DNA of 64,000 bases. Source: Candidatus Ideonella esbjergensis. GTDB taxonomy: Bacteria > Pseudomonadota > Gammaproteobacteria > Burkholderiales > Burkholderiaceae_C. Positions 49,240 to 59,618 of this stretch are shown here, piece by piece. The notes beneath the pieces are model-generated. The model searched no databases and had not been told where the DNA came from. It saw only the letters and a program-made list of their open reading frames with translations. The position numbers were made by a program, and so were the translations under genes. Positions within the stretch are counted from its first letter, which is position 1; every line of letters starts with the position of its first letter. The stretch is from contig JADJLP010000002.1 in the NCBI GenBank assembly GCA_016710065.1, forward strand, positions 124,001 to 188,000. The letters run 5' to 3'.

Positions 49240-51105
49240 TCACTCTACTGTGACGCTCTTGGCCAAATTTCTGGGCTTGTCCACATCCGTTCCCCGCGCG
49301 CACGCCGTGTGATAAGCCAGCAACTGCAGCGGCACCACATGAAGAATCGGTGAGAGCGCGCCGTAGTGCTCGGGCATGCGGATGACGTGCAGGCCTTCGC
49401 CGCTGGTGATGCGTGAGTCGGCGTCGGCGAAGACGAAGAGCTCACCACCGCGCGCGCGCACTTCCTGCAGGTTGCTCTTGAGCTTTTCCAGCAACGCGTC
49501 GTTGGGGGCGATGGTGACCACCGGCATCTCGGAAGTCACCAGCGCCAGCGGGCCGTGCTTGAGTTCACCGGCAGGGTAGGCCTCGGCGTGGATGTAGCTG
49601 ATTTCCTTGAGCTTCAAGGCGCCTTCAAGTGCAATCGGGTAGTGCAGGCCGCGGCCCAGGAAGAGGGCGTTTTCCTTGCGGGCAAAGGCCTCGGCCCAGG
49701 CTACGATCTGCGGCTCCAGGGCCAGCACGGCTTGCAGGGCCACGGGCAAATGGCGCATGGCTTTGAGGTGCTCGGCTTCTTCGGCCTCGCTCAGGTGGCC
49801 GCGCACTTGCGCCAGCGCCAGCGTGAGCAGGAACAGCCCGGCCAGTTGGGTGGTGAAGGCCTTGGTGCTGGCCACGCCCACTTCCACGCCGGCACGGGTG
49901 ATGTAGGCCAGCTCGCATTCGCGCACCATGGCGCTGGTGGCCACGTTGCAGATGGTGAGCGTGTGCGGCATGCCCAGCGAGCGCGCGTGCTTGAGCGCGG
50001 CCAGCGTGTCGGCAGTTTCGCCGCTCTGGCTGATGGTGACGACGAGCGTGCGCGGGTCGGGCACGCTGTCGCGGTAGCGGTACTCGCTGGCGATCTCCAC
50101 GTTGGTGGGGATCTTGGCGATGCTCTCCAGCCAGTACTTGGCGGTGGAACCCGAGTAGTAGCTGGTGCCGCAGGCCAGGATGAGCACGCGGTCGATCTCT
50201 TTGAACACACTGTAGGCTCCATCGCCAAACAGCTCGGGGGTGATGCCTTCCACGCCTTCGAGCGTGTCGGCGATGGCGCGCGGCTGCTCGAAGATTTCTT
50301 TCTGCATGTAGTGGCGGTAAGGGCCCAGTTCGGCCGCGCCGCTGTGGGCGCGCACGGTCTTCACCTCGCGCTGCACGGGCTTGAAACTGCCGTCGGCCTG
50401 GCGGTTCACGATCCAGTGCTTGCCCAGTTGCAGGTCCACCACGTCGCCTTCTTCCAGGTAGACGATGCGGTCGGTCACGCCGGCCAGGGCCATGGCGTCG
50501 CTGGCCAGGTAGGTGGCGTTGCCAGACCCTTCGCCGCCCACGCCGAGGATCAGCGGTGAGCCCAGCCGGGCGCCCACCACTCGGTGAGGCTCGTCGCGGC
50601 AAAACACGGCGATGGCGTAGGCGCCCTGCAGGCGCAGCACGGCTTGTTGCACGGTCTCGAACAGATCGCCGTTGTAGAGCTGGTGCACCAGGTGGGCGAT
50701 GACCTCGGTGTCGGTCTGGCTCTCGAACACATACCCCTTGGCTTTGAGCTCGTCGCGCAGCGCTTCGTGGTTCTCGATGATGCCGTTGTGCACCAGGGCG
50801 ATGACGCCACTGCGGCCCTCGGTGCCAGGGCCCTTGCTGAAGTGCGGGTGCGCGTTGTGCACGGCCGGTGCGCCGTGCGTGGCCCAGCGGGTGTGGGCGA
50901 TGCCGGAGCCGCTGGCGATACCGTCAGCGTCGATGTGGGTTTGCAGCTCGGCCACGCGCGCGGTGGAGCGGGTGCGGCGCAACTCGCCGCCCTGGTGCAC
51001 GGCCACGCCGCAGCTGTCATAGCCGCGGTACTCCAGCCGCTGCAGGCCCTGGACCAGGATGGGGACGATGTTGCTCGCGCTGACCGCGCCGACGATGCCG
51101 CACAT
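49240..51105 (-). CDS. glmS: Glutamine-fructose-6-phosphate aminotransferase (isomerizing)
   Basis: A 621-residue enzyme. The N-terminal glutaminase begins with the nucleophile Cys in MCGIVGAV (class II amidotransferase), with RWATHG and HNGIIENH loops. The C-terminal half has two SIS domains (ACGTSYYSG, SQSGETADT) and ends with DVDKPRNLAKSVTVE. It makes glucosamine-6-phosphate, the first committed step to UDP-GlcNAc for peptidoglycan and LPS. The stop lies 4 bp from the convergent hydrolase stop. No glmS ribozyme is expected or seen. Confidence 0.95.
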   Translation of the reverse strand: MCGIVGAVSASNIVPILVQGLQRLEYRGYDSCGVAVHQGGELRRTRSTARVAELQTHIDADGIASGSGIAHTRWATHGAPAVHNAHPHFSKGPGTEGRSGVIALVHNGIIENHEALRDELKAKGYVFESQTDTEVIAHLVHQLYNGDLFETVQQAVLRLQGAYAIAVFCRDEPHRVVGARLGSPLILGVGGEGSGNATYLASDAMALAGVTDRIVYLEEGDVVDLQLGKHWIVNRQADGSFKPVQREVKTVRAHSGAAELGPYRHYMQKEIFEQPRAIADTLEGVEGITPELFGDGAYSVFKEIDRVLILACGTSYYSGSTAKYWLESIAKIPTNVEIASEYRYRDSVPDPRTLVVTISQSGETADTLAALKHARSLGMPHTLTICNVATSAMVRECELAYITRAGVEVGVASTKAFTTQLAGLFLLTLALAQVRGHLSEAEEAEHLKAMRHLPVALQAVLALEPQIVAWAEAFARKENALFLGRGLHYPIALEGALKLKEISYIHAEAYPAGELKHGPLALVTSEMPVVTIAPNDALLEKLKSNLQEVRARGGELFVFADADSRITSGEGLHVIRMPEHYGALSPILHVVPLQLLAYHTACARGTDVDKPRNLAKSVTVE

Positions 51106-51177
51106 GGGGTTTCGCTTTCTGGAGGGGGCCCCGCACCGGGGCAATGGCCGGCATCCTAGGTCAGCAGCATCGATAGA

Positions 51178-51212
51178 TGCTTGCAATATTGGTATAGATA
51201 TGGAATATTCAG
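51178..51212. promoter_or_regulatory. AT-rich operator/promoter between glmS and the Lrp-family gene
   Basis: A strikingly AT-rich stretch holds an AATATT repeat on both sides of GGTATAGATATGG, with TATAGA as a possible -10. This resembles an Lrp-type binding region and a divergent promoter. Confidence 0.45.
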
Positions 51213-51246
51213 CCACATCAACCGATATTTGGCAGAAAATTCCTTC

Positions 51247-51732
51247 GTGAGTGAATCTTTGGAAGTTAATGTCGATTTGGATGCGGTGGACTGGCGCCTG
51301 CTTGATCTGCTGCAAGCCGATGCCAGCCTGACCAACCAGGCCCTGGCCGAGGCCGCGCACGTGTCTCCGGCCACCGCCTTGCGGCGCGTGAAGCGCCTGC
51401 GCGACGTGGGCGTCATCGAGCGCACCACCGTGCTGCTGGCGCCGGCCTTTGCCGGGCGCGGCCTGCAGGCGCTGTGCGAGGTCACGCTGGATCGCCAGGG
51501 GGCCGAGCTGCTGGACGTCTTCGAGGCGCGTGCCGTGGCCGAGCCCGCCGTGCAGCAATGCTGGCGCGTCTCACCGGGCCCCGATTTCGTGCTCGTGGTG
51601 TGGGCCGCCGACATGCCGGCCTTTCACGCGCTGACGCAAACGCTGTTCACGCAGGACGCCAACGTGCGCAATGTGAAGAGCTTCTTCGCGGTCAAGCGTG
51701 CCAAGTTCGCGCCTCAGGTGCCGGCGCCCTGA
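51247..51732 (+). CDS. Lrp/AsnC-family transcriptional regulator
   Basis: The 161-residue protein has an N-terminal winged helix (LDAVDWRLLDLLQADASLTNQALA, shown as residues about 9-32) with the recognition helix SPATALRRVKRL, then a RAM ligand-binding domain (from about residue 65). Length is standard. The start is GTG at 51247; the more upstream frame lacks conservation and runs through the AT-rich operator. It diverges from glmS and probably regulates itself and perhaps amino-acid genes elsewhere. Confidence 0.87.
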   Translation: MSESLEVNVDLDAVDWRLLDLLQADASLTNQALAEAAHVSPATALRRVKRLRDVGVIERTTVLLAPAFAGRGLQALCEVTLDRQGAELLDVFEARAVAEPAVQQCWRVSPGPDFVLVVWAADMPAFHALTQTLFTQDANVRNVKSFFAVKRAKFAPQVPAP

Positions 51733-51746
51733 AGGGCGCGGGGGCC

Positions 51747-52661
51747 TCAGCGGGCCGCCACGCAGCGGTTGCGGCCAGCGGCCTTGGCCTGGTACAGCGC
51801 CACGTCGGCACGGGCCAGCAACTCTGTGCTGCCTTCGCCGGGCAGGGCCTGGGCCAGGCCGGCGCTGAAGGTGTAGCTGAAGTCGGGTGCGTCGCGCAGC
51901 GGTCTCGACTCGACCACCACCGTGTGCAAGCGCGATACCACCTCCTGGGCGGCGGCCAGGCTGAGCTCGTTGAACACCACCAGAAACTCCTCGCCGCCGT
52001 AGCGCCCGCAGGTGTCGGTGCGGCGCAGGCCAGCTTGCAGCAGGTGCGAGAAGTCGCGCAGCACCTGATCGCCGGCAGCATGGCCCAGCGTGTCGTTGAT
52101 GCGCTTGAAGTGATCGAGGTCGATCAATGCCACGCAGGGCTTGTGCGGGCTGTTGGCCAAGGCGGTGGCCAGCTGCTGCAGCACCGAAGCCCGGTTGGCA
52201 ATGCCGGTGAGCGGGTCCACCTGGCTGGCGCGCAAGGCCAGGTCGCGGGCGATGCGCAGCTCGCGGTGCTCGCGGCCCAGATCGCTGATGTCCAGGCCTA
52301 TGCACAGGATCCAGCCGCGGGCGTCCACCGTCTGGGTCAACAGGATCCAGCGGCCGTCGCACAGGTCGGCTTCGAACTGGCGATAGGGCTGCTTGCCCCG
52401 GCGCGAGGCGGTGGAGACCAGCCAGTGCTCGATGTCCGGTGTATGGATGGCCGGGCCCACCTGGCGCTCGAAGCTCTGGCGCATCAGGGCCGACCAGGTC
52501 ACGCCCAGCTCGGGGCCCATGCCCATCATCTCGCGGTAGGCGGCGTTGGCCCAGCGCAGACGGTCATCGTTGTCGTACACCGCCACCATGCCGCCGTGGC
52601 GCGCTAGTGCGGGTGACACCAGGGCGGCCACGTCGTCGGGGATGGCTTCGACGGCAATCAT
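51747..52661 (-). CDS. Diguanylate cyclase with N-terminal PAS domain
   Basis: The 304-residue protein has a PAS-like sensor (about residues 15-130; VYDNDDRLRWANAAYREMMG) and a GGDEF domain (about 145-304). The catalytic motif is GGEEF in RYGGEEFLVVF, and RRTD five residues upstream forms the inhibitory I-site. It should make cyclic di-GMP with product feedback. DLDHFKRINDTLGH is the conserved substrate-binding region. There is no membrane segment, so it is cytosolic. It converges on the Lrp-family gene with a 14-bp gap. Confidence 0.9.
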   Translation of the reverse strand: MIAVEAIPDDVAALVSPALARHGGMVAVYDNDDRLRWANAAYREMMGMGPELGVTWSALMRQSFERQVGPAIHTPDIEHWLVSTASRRGKQPYRQFEADLCDGRWILLTQTVDARGWILCIGLDISDLGREHRELRIARDLALRASQVDPLTGIANRASVLQQLATALANSPHKPCVALIDLDHFKRINDTLGHAAGDQVLRDFSHLLQAGLRRTDTCGRYGGEEFLVVFNELSLAAAQEVVSRLHTVVVESRPLRDAPDFSYTFSAGLAQALPGEGSTELLARADVALYQAKAAGRNRCVAAR

Positions 52662-52724
52662 CCCGGCATCATCGGCGCTCGCGGCAGGTACTTGAGCCGG
52701 GCACTCCAGAGGGCAGAGCGGCCC

Positions 52725-53906
<1,182 letters not shown>

Positions 53907-53958
53907 GGCCAGGATTGTCGCTGCGCGGGCGCCGGCCCAACCCGCCGATGAAGTCGGA

Positions 53959-54858
53959 CTACGGACGCACCACGCGCAGCGCTTGCGGCCGCACGCTCAC
54001 CTGCAGGTCGCGGGCCGCAGGAACCGGCTCGCCGTCCAGCGCCAGTGGCAGCGGAGCGTCCGCCTCGATGCGCAACTGCCGGTAGCGCTGCATGCGGATG
54101 CGCGGATGGTGCAGGTGCAGGCCGCTGAGCAGCAGTGGCATCGTCAGCAGGGCGCCCAGGCGGCTGAAGCGCCCGGCCAGCACCAGGTCCAGCTCGCCAT
54201 CGTCAATGCGCGCGCCCGGTGCCACCGGCATGCCGCTGGCATAGCTGGCCGTGTTCAGCGACGAGGCGAACAGTTGCTCGGCCGCTGGCAGCTGCACGCC
54301 ATCCACCGTCACCCGCAGGCGCTGACGCTGCAGCCTTGCCAACGTGGCCAACGTGGCCATCAGATAGCGCGGCATGCCGCGCAGCCAGCGCGGTGCCTGG
54401 TGCGCCCGCGCGCCCACCGCAGCGTCAAAACCCACGCACAGGCTGGAGGCAAAGCACTGCGCGGGGCCGCCGTCGGCCTGCAGCACGCCGATGTCCATGG
54501 CCTGTGCTGGCGCATGCAGCGCTGGCCCGATGGCGCCACGCCAGCCAGCGCGATGCTGGCCCAGCGCCCGCGCCAGGTCGTTGCCGGTGCCGCAGGGCAG
54601 CAGGGCCAGCTCATGGCCGCCGGCCAGCAGCGCGGGTAGCAGTCGCTGCAGCGTGCCATCGCCACCTGCCAGCAGCACCCGGCTGCCAGGCGGCAGTGCG
54701 GCGATGCCGGCCAGGGCGTCTTCAACACTGGCAGGCAGCGCCAGCGGCGGCAAGCTGGGGTCGGCCTCGCGCAGCGCGGCCTGCAATGCCGGCGCCAGCC
54801 GCGCACCACGGCCACCGGCGGCCTGAGGGTTCAGCAGGCACAGACGCTGGTTGTTCAT
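53959..54858 (-). CDS. Diacylglycerol/lipid kinase family protein
   Basis: The 299-residue protein has the kinase catalytic-domain signature NPQAAGGRG, the nucleotide loop LAGGDGTLQRLLPALL and PCGTGNDLARAL. The C-terminal half is the beta-rich YegS-like domain (DDGELDLVLAGRFSR). It phosphorylates a lipid such as diacylglycerol or phosphatidylglycerol. The ATG at 54858 begins the family consensus. Substrate is unknown. Confidence 0.85.
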   Translation of the reverse strand: MNNQRLCLLNPQAAGGRGARLAPALQAALREADPSLPPLALPASVEDALAGIAALPPGSRVLLAGGDGTLQRLLPALLAGGHELALLPCGTGNDLARALGQHRAGWRGAIGPALHAPAQAMDIGVLQADGGPAQCFASSLCVGFDAAVGARAHQAPRWLRGMPRYLMATLATLARLQRQRLRVTVDGVQLPAAEQLFASSLNTASYASGMPVAPGARIDDGELDLVLAGRFSRLGALLTMPLLLSGLHLHHPRIRMQRYRQLRIEADAPLPLALDGEPVPAARDLQVSVRPQALRVVRP

Positions 54859-54898
54859 GCGCCGAATTGTCGCTGGCGGCCTGCCGCCGCCTATCGGG

Positions 54899-55747
54899 TC
54901 AACCGCGCTGGCGCTTGAGCAGCAGCAGGTAGAAGCCCACACCCGCCAGCAGCATGGCCAGCGCGAACAGCGGGGTGCCCAGGTCGGCCAGGCGGTGCTT
55001 GGCGTCGAGCCAGAACCAGGCCGGCACGGCTTCGGTGCCGGCCTGGTTTTCGAAGCCGTCCACCAGTGGCACCAGGGCGGCGGCAAAGTTGAAGAACAGC
55101 TCGCGCACGCCATCCAGCAACCAGGTCTGGTCGTAGGCCTTGTCCAGCACCATGCCGCCCGCACCCACCAGGCCGATGAGGGCAGGTGCGCCCCAGCGCT
55201 TGAGCCAGGCCGAGGCCGCCATCAGCGGCAGCAGCAGGGCCGACGCCCACAGGCTGGCCAGTACGCCACCCAGCACCACCCGCGGCAGGCCGGCCGCGAA
55301 CATGCTGAGCAGGTAGTGCATGTCCAGCGCCTGCCAGCCGTAGCCCCGCACCACCATCAGCACTGAAGCCAGCAGCCCGGTGACACCGGACACGCAGGTC
55401 ACGGCCAGCGGCATCAGCAGAAGGTGGGCCACCAGCGTGACCGCAATGGCCGTGGCATCACCCACGGGCAACGAGCGCCACAGCTCGACGCTGCGGTCTT
55501 GCGCGTCGCGGCGGGCCAGCCCTGCCGCTTGCAGCGCCACCACCAGCCAGGCCTGCGCGCCCGCCCCAATGGCGAACACGCCCAGGGTCATCACGGCCAC
55601 CAGATGGCTGGGTGTGTTGCCCAGCGTCACCTCGCCATAGGGTAGCAACAGCAGTAGCAGCCCGGCCAGCGGCAGCGCCGCCAGCGCCAGCCAGCCAATG
55701 CGGTGTTGCATCCACTCGCGCAGCAGGAGGGTCTTGAAGACTTGCAT
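54899..55747 (-). CDS. ABC-2-type transporter permease
   Basis: A 282-residue membrane protein with six or so hydrophobic segments (about residues 18-38, 48-68, 100-122, 130-150, 160-190 and 255-275). It follows the ATPase gene by 12 bp and is preceded by the GntR gene, the typical YtrA-type operon of cell-envelope stress exporters. A long extracytoplasmic loop (about 195-250) is present. The substrate is unknown. Confidence 0.8.
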   Translation of the reverse strand: MQVFKTLLLREWMQHRIGWLALAALPLAGLLLLLLPYGEVTLGNTPSHLVAVMTLGVFAIGAGAQAWLVVALQAAGLARRDAQDRSVELWRSLPVGDATAIAVTLVAHLLLMPLAVTCVSGVTGLLASVLMVVRGYGWQALDMHYLLSMFAAGLPRVVLGGVLASLWASALLLPLMAASAWLKRWGAPALIGLVGAGGMVLDKAYDQTWLLDGVRELFFNFAAALVPLVDGFENQAGTEAVPAWFWLDAKHRLADLGTPLFALAMLLAGVGFYLLLLKRQRG

Positions 55748-55759
55748 GGTCGGGCTCCT

Positions 55760-56650
55760 TCAGCGGGCAACGGGGTTGATCTCGGGGGCCCGGGTGAGCG
55801 CCACGAACAAGTCCACCAGGCTGGGCCGCAGCCGCTGGCCCAGGGCCTCCACCTCGGGCGGCGGCGTGCCCTCGAACAGCGCCGCCGAGCGGCCTTGCGC
55901 GCGGTAGCGCAGCAGCGGGTGGGCGGCGGCCACGGCCTCGTTGGCCGCAGCGTCGTGGCTGAGCGCCACGTAGCGCTGGTCCAGCTGATCCAGCGGGATG
56001 TTCAGCACCAGCTGGCCCTCGTTGAGCATCAGCACGTCGGACAGCAGCGACTCCACTTCTTCCACCTGGTGGGTGGAGATCAGCACGCTGCGCTGGCCGT
56101 CGCACCACTCGTCGATCAGCATCTCGTAGAAGGCCTTGCGCGAGAGCACGTCCAGGCCCAGCGTGGGCTCGTCCAGCACCAGCAGCCTGGCGTCGATGGC
56201 GGCCACCAGGGCCAGGTGCACCTGCACCACCATGCCTTTCGAGAGGCTCTTGACCTTGTCGGTCAGCGCCACGCTGGTGCGCTTGAGCAGCGCCCGGGCC
56301 CGCTCGGGGGAGAAGTTGGGATGCAGGCCGGTCATCAGCGTGATCAGCTCCTGCACGCGGGCCCAGCGCGGCAATATCGCCACGTCGGGGATGTAGCTCA
56401 GGCTTTGCAGCAGTTGCTCGCGCTGGCGCTGCGGCTGCAGGCCCAGCACGCTCAGTTCGCCCTGGTGCGCGGCCAGGCCCACCAGGGCCTTCATCAGCGT
56501 GGTCTTGCCGGCACCGTTGTGGCCCAGCAGGCCCACCACGCGGCCGGGGGCAATCTGGAAGCTCACGTCGTTCAGGGCCAGCTTGCGGCCGTAGCGCAGG
56601 GTGAGGCCTCGGGCCTCGACCAGCGGAGCGTGGGTTGCGGTGGTGTTCAT
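55760..56650 (-). CDS. ABC transporter ATP-binding protein (YtrB-like)
   Basis: The 296-residue ATPase has Walker A GHNGAGKTT, a Q-loop region, signature variant LSKGMVVQVHLA in place of LSGGQ, Walker B LLVLDEPTLGLD and STHQVEE with the switch His. The LSKGM variant is usual for YtrB/YhcG-type exporters controlled by YtrA GntR proteins. It starts 1 bp after the GntR stop and 12 bp before the permease, so the three form one operon. Confidence 0.88.
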   Translation of the reverse strand: MNTTATHAPLVEARGLTLRYGRKLALNDVSFQIAPGRVVGLLGHNGAGKTTLMKALVGLAAHQGELSVLGLQPQRQREQLLQSLSYIPDVAILPRWARVQELITLMTGLHPNFSPERARALLKRTSVALTDKVKSLSKGMVVQVHLALVAAIDARLLVLDEPTLGLDVLSRKAFYEMLIDEWCDGQRSVLISTHQVEEVESLLSDVLMLNEGQLVLNIPLDQLDQRYVALSHDAAANEAVAAAHPLLRYRAQGRSAALFEGTPPPEVEALGQRLRPSLVDLFVALTRAPEINPVAR

Positions 56651-56651
56651 G

Positions 56652-56999
56652 TCAGGCTTCCCATTCGAGTTGTTCGGCGCGCAGGCCCAGCCGGCGCAGG
56701 CGTTGGCGCAGCTGCGGCCACTCGTTGTCCAGAAAGCGTTGGCGCTCCAGCGTCAGCAGATGCTGGCGGGCGCCGGGCCGCACGAACAGGCCCAGGCCGC
56801 GGCGCATCTCCAGCAGGCCGTCGTCGCTCAGGGCCTGCAGGGCGCGGCCCACGGTGATGGGGTTGATGAGAAAGCGCTGCGCCAGCACCCGCACCGAGGG
56901 CATGGCGTCGCCCTCGGGCGGGTCACCGTCCAGCAGGCTGCTGGTCAGGCGGTCGGCCAGTTGCCGGTAGATGGGAGAGCGGTCGTGCCACGGCGTCAT
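56652..56999 (-). CDS. GntR-family regulator, YtrA subfamily
   Basis: A 115-residue protein made of a winged-helix domain (PIYRQLADRLTSSLL, MPSVRVLAQRFLINPITVGRAL) plus the short two-helix dimerisation tail of the YtrA subfamily. The ATG at 56999 fits the conserved N-terminus; a longer frame reaching 57104 is not supported. It should repress its own operon with the ABC exporter. Confidence 0.87.
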   Translation of the reverse strand: MTPWHDRSPIYRQLADRLTSSLLDGDPPEGDAMPSVRVLAQRFLINPITVGRALQALSDDGLLEMRRGLGLFVRPGARQHLLTLERQRFLDNEWPQLRQRLRRLGLRAEQLEWEA

Positions 57000-57023
57000 G
57001 GTGGGGCCCTGGTGTGTTGCTGA

Positions 57024-57041
57024 TGTAGAACACTGTAGAAC
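57024..57041. promoter_or_regulatory. Candidate YtrA-type operator
   Basis: A direct repeat TGTAGAAC-AC-TGTAGAAC, flanked by GTGTT on the left, lies 25 bp upstream of the GntR start, where an autoregulatory site is expected. Confidence 0.4.
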
Positions 57042-57129
57042 CCCACCCGGCGTGGCACCAGCGTGATGCGACCAGTTGCAGCATTGGCCGATGAACTGCA
57101 GCACCGAGCCGTCGGCCCCGCGCTCTCGC

Positions 57130-57156
57130 CGTCATTCCCGCGAAGGCGGGAATCCA
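57130..57156. repeat. Single arm of the CGTCATTCCCGCG repeat family
   Basis: The 27-bp arm found twice at 39516-39593 occurs once here, just downstream of the M48 protease stop codon. It can form a hairpin on its own (TTCCCGC/GCGGGAA). Confidence 0.8.
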
Positions 57157-57175
57157 GGCTGCTCCACTTGGCGCG

Positions 57176-58528
57176 TCATTGCAGCATCTGCTCGCGCCAG
57201 CGCATGGCGTTGTAGATGCGGGTGCGGGCGCTGGGGTGGTCGAAGAACACGAACTCCTCGATGGGGCCTGGGTCGGCCTTGCGGTACTCCACCAGCTTCA
57301 GCAGCACCTCGGCTTCGCCCATCGGCTCGCGGGCCAGGTTCAGGCCCCACAGGTCGGCCTCCACCTCATTCGTGCGGATGATGGTGTTGGTGATGGGCGT
57401 TGCAGCGAACATGTAGACCGAAAACACCGCCGTGAGCAGCGGCAGCGTGCCCACATCACCCACACCCGCCACGCGCCAGCGCTGGCCCCAGCGTGCGAGC
57501 AGGCCACGCATGGCCCAGTCCGAGAACAGGAAGCCGGCCGCGATGACCAGCCCAAACTGCAGCAGCATCTTGGGGATGTGGTTGAGCGCGTAGTGGCCGA
57601 TCTCGTGTGCCATCACGGCGCGGATCTCGGACTCGCTGGAGCGGCGCAGCAGGTTGTCGTTCAGGCGCACCGCTGCGGTGCCGAACAAGCCGCTGACGTT
57701 GGCGCTCACCCGCGTGGTCTGGCGCGAGGCGTCGAACACATAGACGTTGTCGGCCGGAACGCCGTTGGCCTGGGCCATGGCAATCACCTCGCGCTTGATG
57801 GCGCCATCCTCCACCGGCTTGTAGGTGTTGAACAGCGGGTCGATGTAGACCGGGGCCAGCACCAGGGCCACGCACATCAGGGCTCCCATGGCCACAGTGC
57901 CCCACAGCCACCAGCGCTCGCCGGCGCGGCGTATCACCGCGTACAGCAGCGCCACCACCAGCGCGGTCATCACCACCGAGATGGCCAGCATCACCAATTG
58001 CTCGCAAAACCAGGCGCCAAAGTTCTGGGTGGCCATGCCGTAGTTGTGCTCGCGCATGAAGCCCTGGTAGATGGTGAGCGGCAGCGAAAGCGCCCAGCCG
58101 GCAAAAGCGAAGAAGCCGCCGTACACGCCGTCGGCCAGGGCCAGTCGCTTGACCTTGTGGCGCGCCCAGTCGCGCACGGCGGTGGAGGGCCGGCCCCACA
58201 GCAGCACGGCTGAAACGGCCAGGCCGAGCAGGAAGTTCCACAGCTGCAGCCAGTAGCCGCCTTCGAAATAGGCGTTGGACCTGGCCTGCACATCGGCTGG
58301 TAGCCGGTCCAGCCAGGCCTGGGTGGCGGCGTGGGCTTCGCGCGGCAGCGCGGCACGCCAAGCGTCGTCCACCGGACGGATCTGGAAGGCGGAGCGGGTA
58401 CCGGCCGGGGCGGACGCAGCGGGTTCCGGGGCCGCAGGCGTGGTTGCCTGGGCCAAAGCTGGCAGGGCGCAGGCGGCGCACAGCAGCGCGGCAATACCGG
58501 CGTGGCGCAAGGCGTGAGCGATGGTCAA
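57176..58528 (-). CDS. M48-family membrane metalloprotease (Ste24-like)
   Basis: A 450-residue protein with a signal-like N-terminus, several membrane segments (about residues 100-120, 150-172, 200-225, 235-258) and the zinc motif HEIGH in VMAHEIGHYALNH, with a second conserved Glu in NEVEADLWG. It corresponds to CAAX-prenyl-protease-1-type/HtpX-related proteases acting on membrane proteins. The likely start is TTG at 58526-58528 with AGGAGG directly upstream; longer frames lack this. Confidence 0.83.
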   Translation of the reverse strand: MTIAHALRHAGIAALLCAACALPALAQATTPAAPEPAASAPAGTRSAFQIRPVDDAWRAALPREAHAATQAWLDRLPADVQARSNAYFEGGYWLQLWNFLLGLAVSAVLLWGRPSTAVRDWARHKVKRLALADGVYGGFFAFAGWALSLPLTIYQGFMREHNYGMATQNFGAWFCEQLVMLAISVVMTALVVALLYAVIRRAGERWWLWGTVAMGALMCVALVLAPVYIDPLFNTYKPVEDGAIKREVIAMAQANGVPADNVYVFDASRQTTRVSANVSGLFGTAAVRLNDNLLRRSSESEIRAVMAHEIGHYALNHIPKMLLQFGLVIAAGFLFSDWAMRGLLARWGQRWRVAGVGDVGTLPLLTAVFSVYMFAATPITNTIIRTNEVEADLWGLNLAREPMGEAEVLLKLVEYRKADPGPIEEFVFFDHPSARTRIYNAMRWREQMLQ

Positions 58529-58641
58529 GGGTTCCTCCTGCTTTGTCGGGCTCAAGGCCGGCCCAGTGTCACCGCAAGTGCAAGCTTGCGGGCCGTCGTC
58601 CAGCGACCGATGAATGGCCGCCTTCCGCAGCCAGTCCGCGC

Positions 58642-59610
58642 CTATTTGCGCTTGGCCCGCGGGTGCGCTGCGTCGTACACCTTGGCCAGGTGCTGGAAAT
58701 CCAGCTGCGTGTAGACCTGCGTGGTGCTGATGTTGGCATGGCCCAGCAGCTCCTGCACGGCGCGCAGATCGCCACTGGACTGCAGCAAATGCGAGGCAAA
58801 GCTGTGCCGCAGCATGTGCGGGTGCACCGAGGTGGGCAGGCCGGCCTCCAGCGCCTGGGCCTTGAGGCGGCTGCGCACCTGGCTGTCGGTCAGGCGCGTG
58901 CCACGCTGGCTCACGAACAACGCGGGCTCGCTGGCATGGGCCATGGCGTTGCGGTGCGGCAGCCAGTCGGCCAGGGCCTGCAGCGCATGCGAGCCCACTG
59001 GCACGCTGCGGCGTTTGCGGCCCTTGCCCAGCACATGCACCATGGCGTCGTCGGCGTCCACCCAGCCGGCGGCCGTGCTGCTGGCCTGCGCGTCCAGGCC
59101 CACCAGCTCGCTCACGCGCAGGCCGCAGCCGTAGAGCAGCTCGGTGATGGCATGGTCGCGCGCCTGCAGCGCCGGGTTGCCATGCTCGCTCTCAAACTGG
59201 GCCAGGGCCACGGCGTGGTCCACGGCCAGCGCCTTGGGCAGCGGTTTGGCGGCCTTGGGGGCGCGCACGCCTTCCACCGGGTTTTGCAGCACGCCGCCCT
59301 CACGACCCCACCAGCGGAAGAAACCGCGCCAGGCCGAGAGCTGCAGCGCCAGGCTGCGTGGCCCCAGGCCCTGGCCGTGCAACTGCGCGACCATGCTGCG
59401 GATGTGGTGCGGCTGGGTGCGGGCGAGCTCGGCGCCCTGCTCGGCGATGCCGGCCACCAACCTTGTGAGGGCATCGGTGTAGAGAGCCAGTGTGCGGTCG
59501 GCCACGCGGCGCGCCACGCGCAAATGGGTGAGGTAGCGCGGCATGGGCTCGGGCAGCGCGGCCGCAGCGCTCGGCAGCACCGGGCGGGCTGCGTCTGCGC
59601 CGTGGGCCAT
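58642..59610 (-). CDS. xerC: Tyrosine recombinase XerC
   Basis: The 322-residue recombinase has all catalytic residues: Arg in CGLRVSE, Lys in GKGRKRR, HMLRHSF (His-x-x-Arg), LGHANIST (His) and Tyr in TTQVYTQLD. With XerD it resolves chromosome dimers at dif and acts in the cytoplasm with FtsK. It is in the conserved order dapF-DUF484-xerC, separated by 8 bp from DUF484. This supports the cellular XerC and not a phage integrase. Confidence 0.92.
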   Translation of the reverse strand: MAHGADAARPVLPSAAAALPEPMPRYLTHLRVARRVADRTLALYTDALTRLVAGIAEQGAELARTQPHHIRSMVAQLHGQGLGPRSLALQLSAWRGFFRWWGREGGVLQNPVEGVRAPKAAKPLPKALAVDHAVALAQFESEHGNPALQARDHAITELLYGCGLRVSELVGLDAQASSTAAGWVDADDAMVHVLGKGRKRRSVPVGSHALQALADWLPHRNAMAHASEPALFVSQRGTRLTDSQVRSRLKAQALEAGLPTSVHPHMLRHSFASHLLQSSGDLRAVQELLGHANISTTQVYTQLDFQHLAKVYDAAHPRAKRK

Positions 59611-59618
59611 GGCGGGCC

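Noticed and set aside
58642..59610. XerC gene considered as a phage or integron integrase
   Set aside because: Gene order dapF-DUF484-xerC and the absence of phage genes or attachment-site repeats support the housekeeping recombinase.
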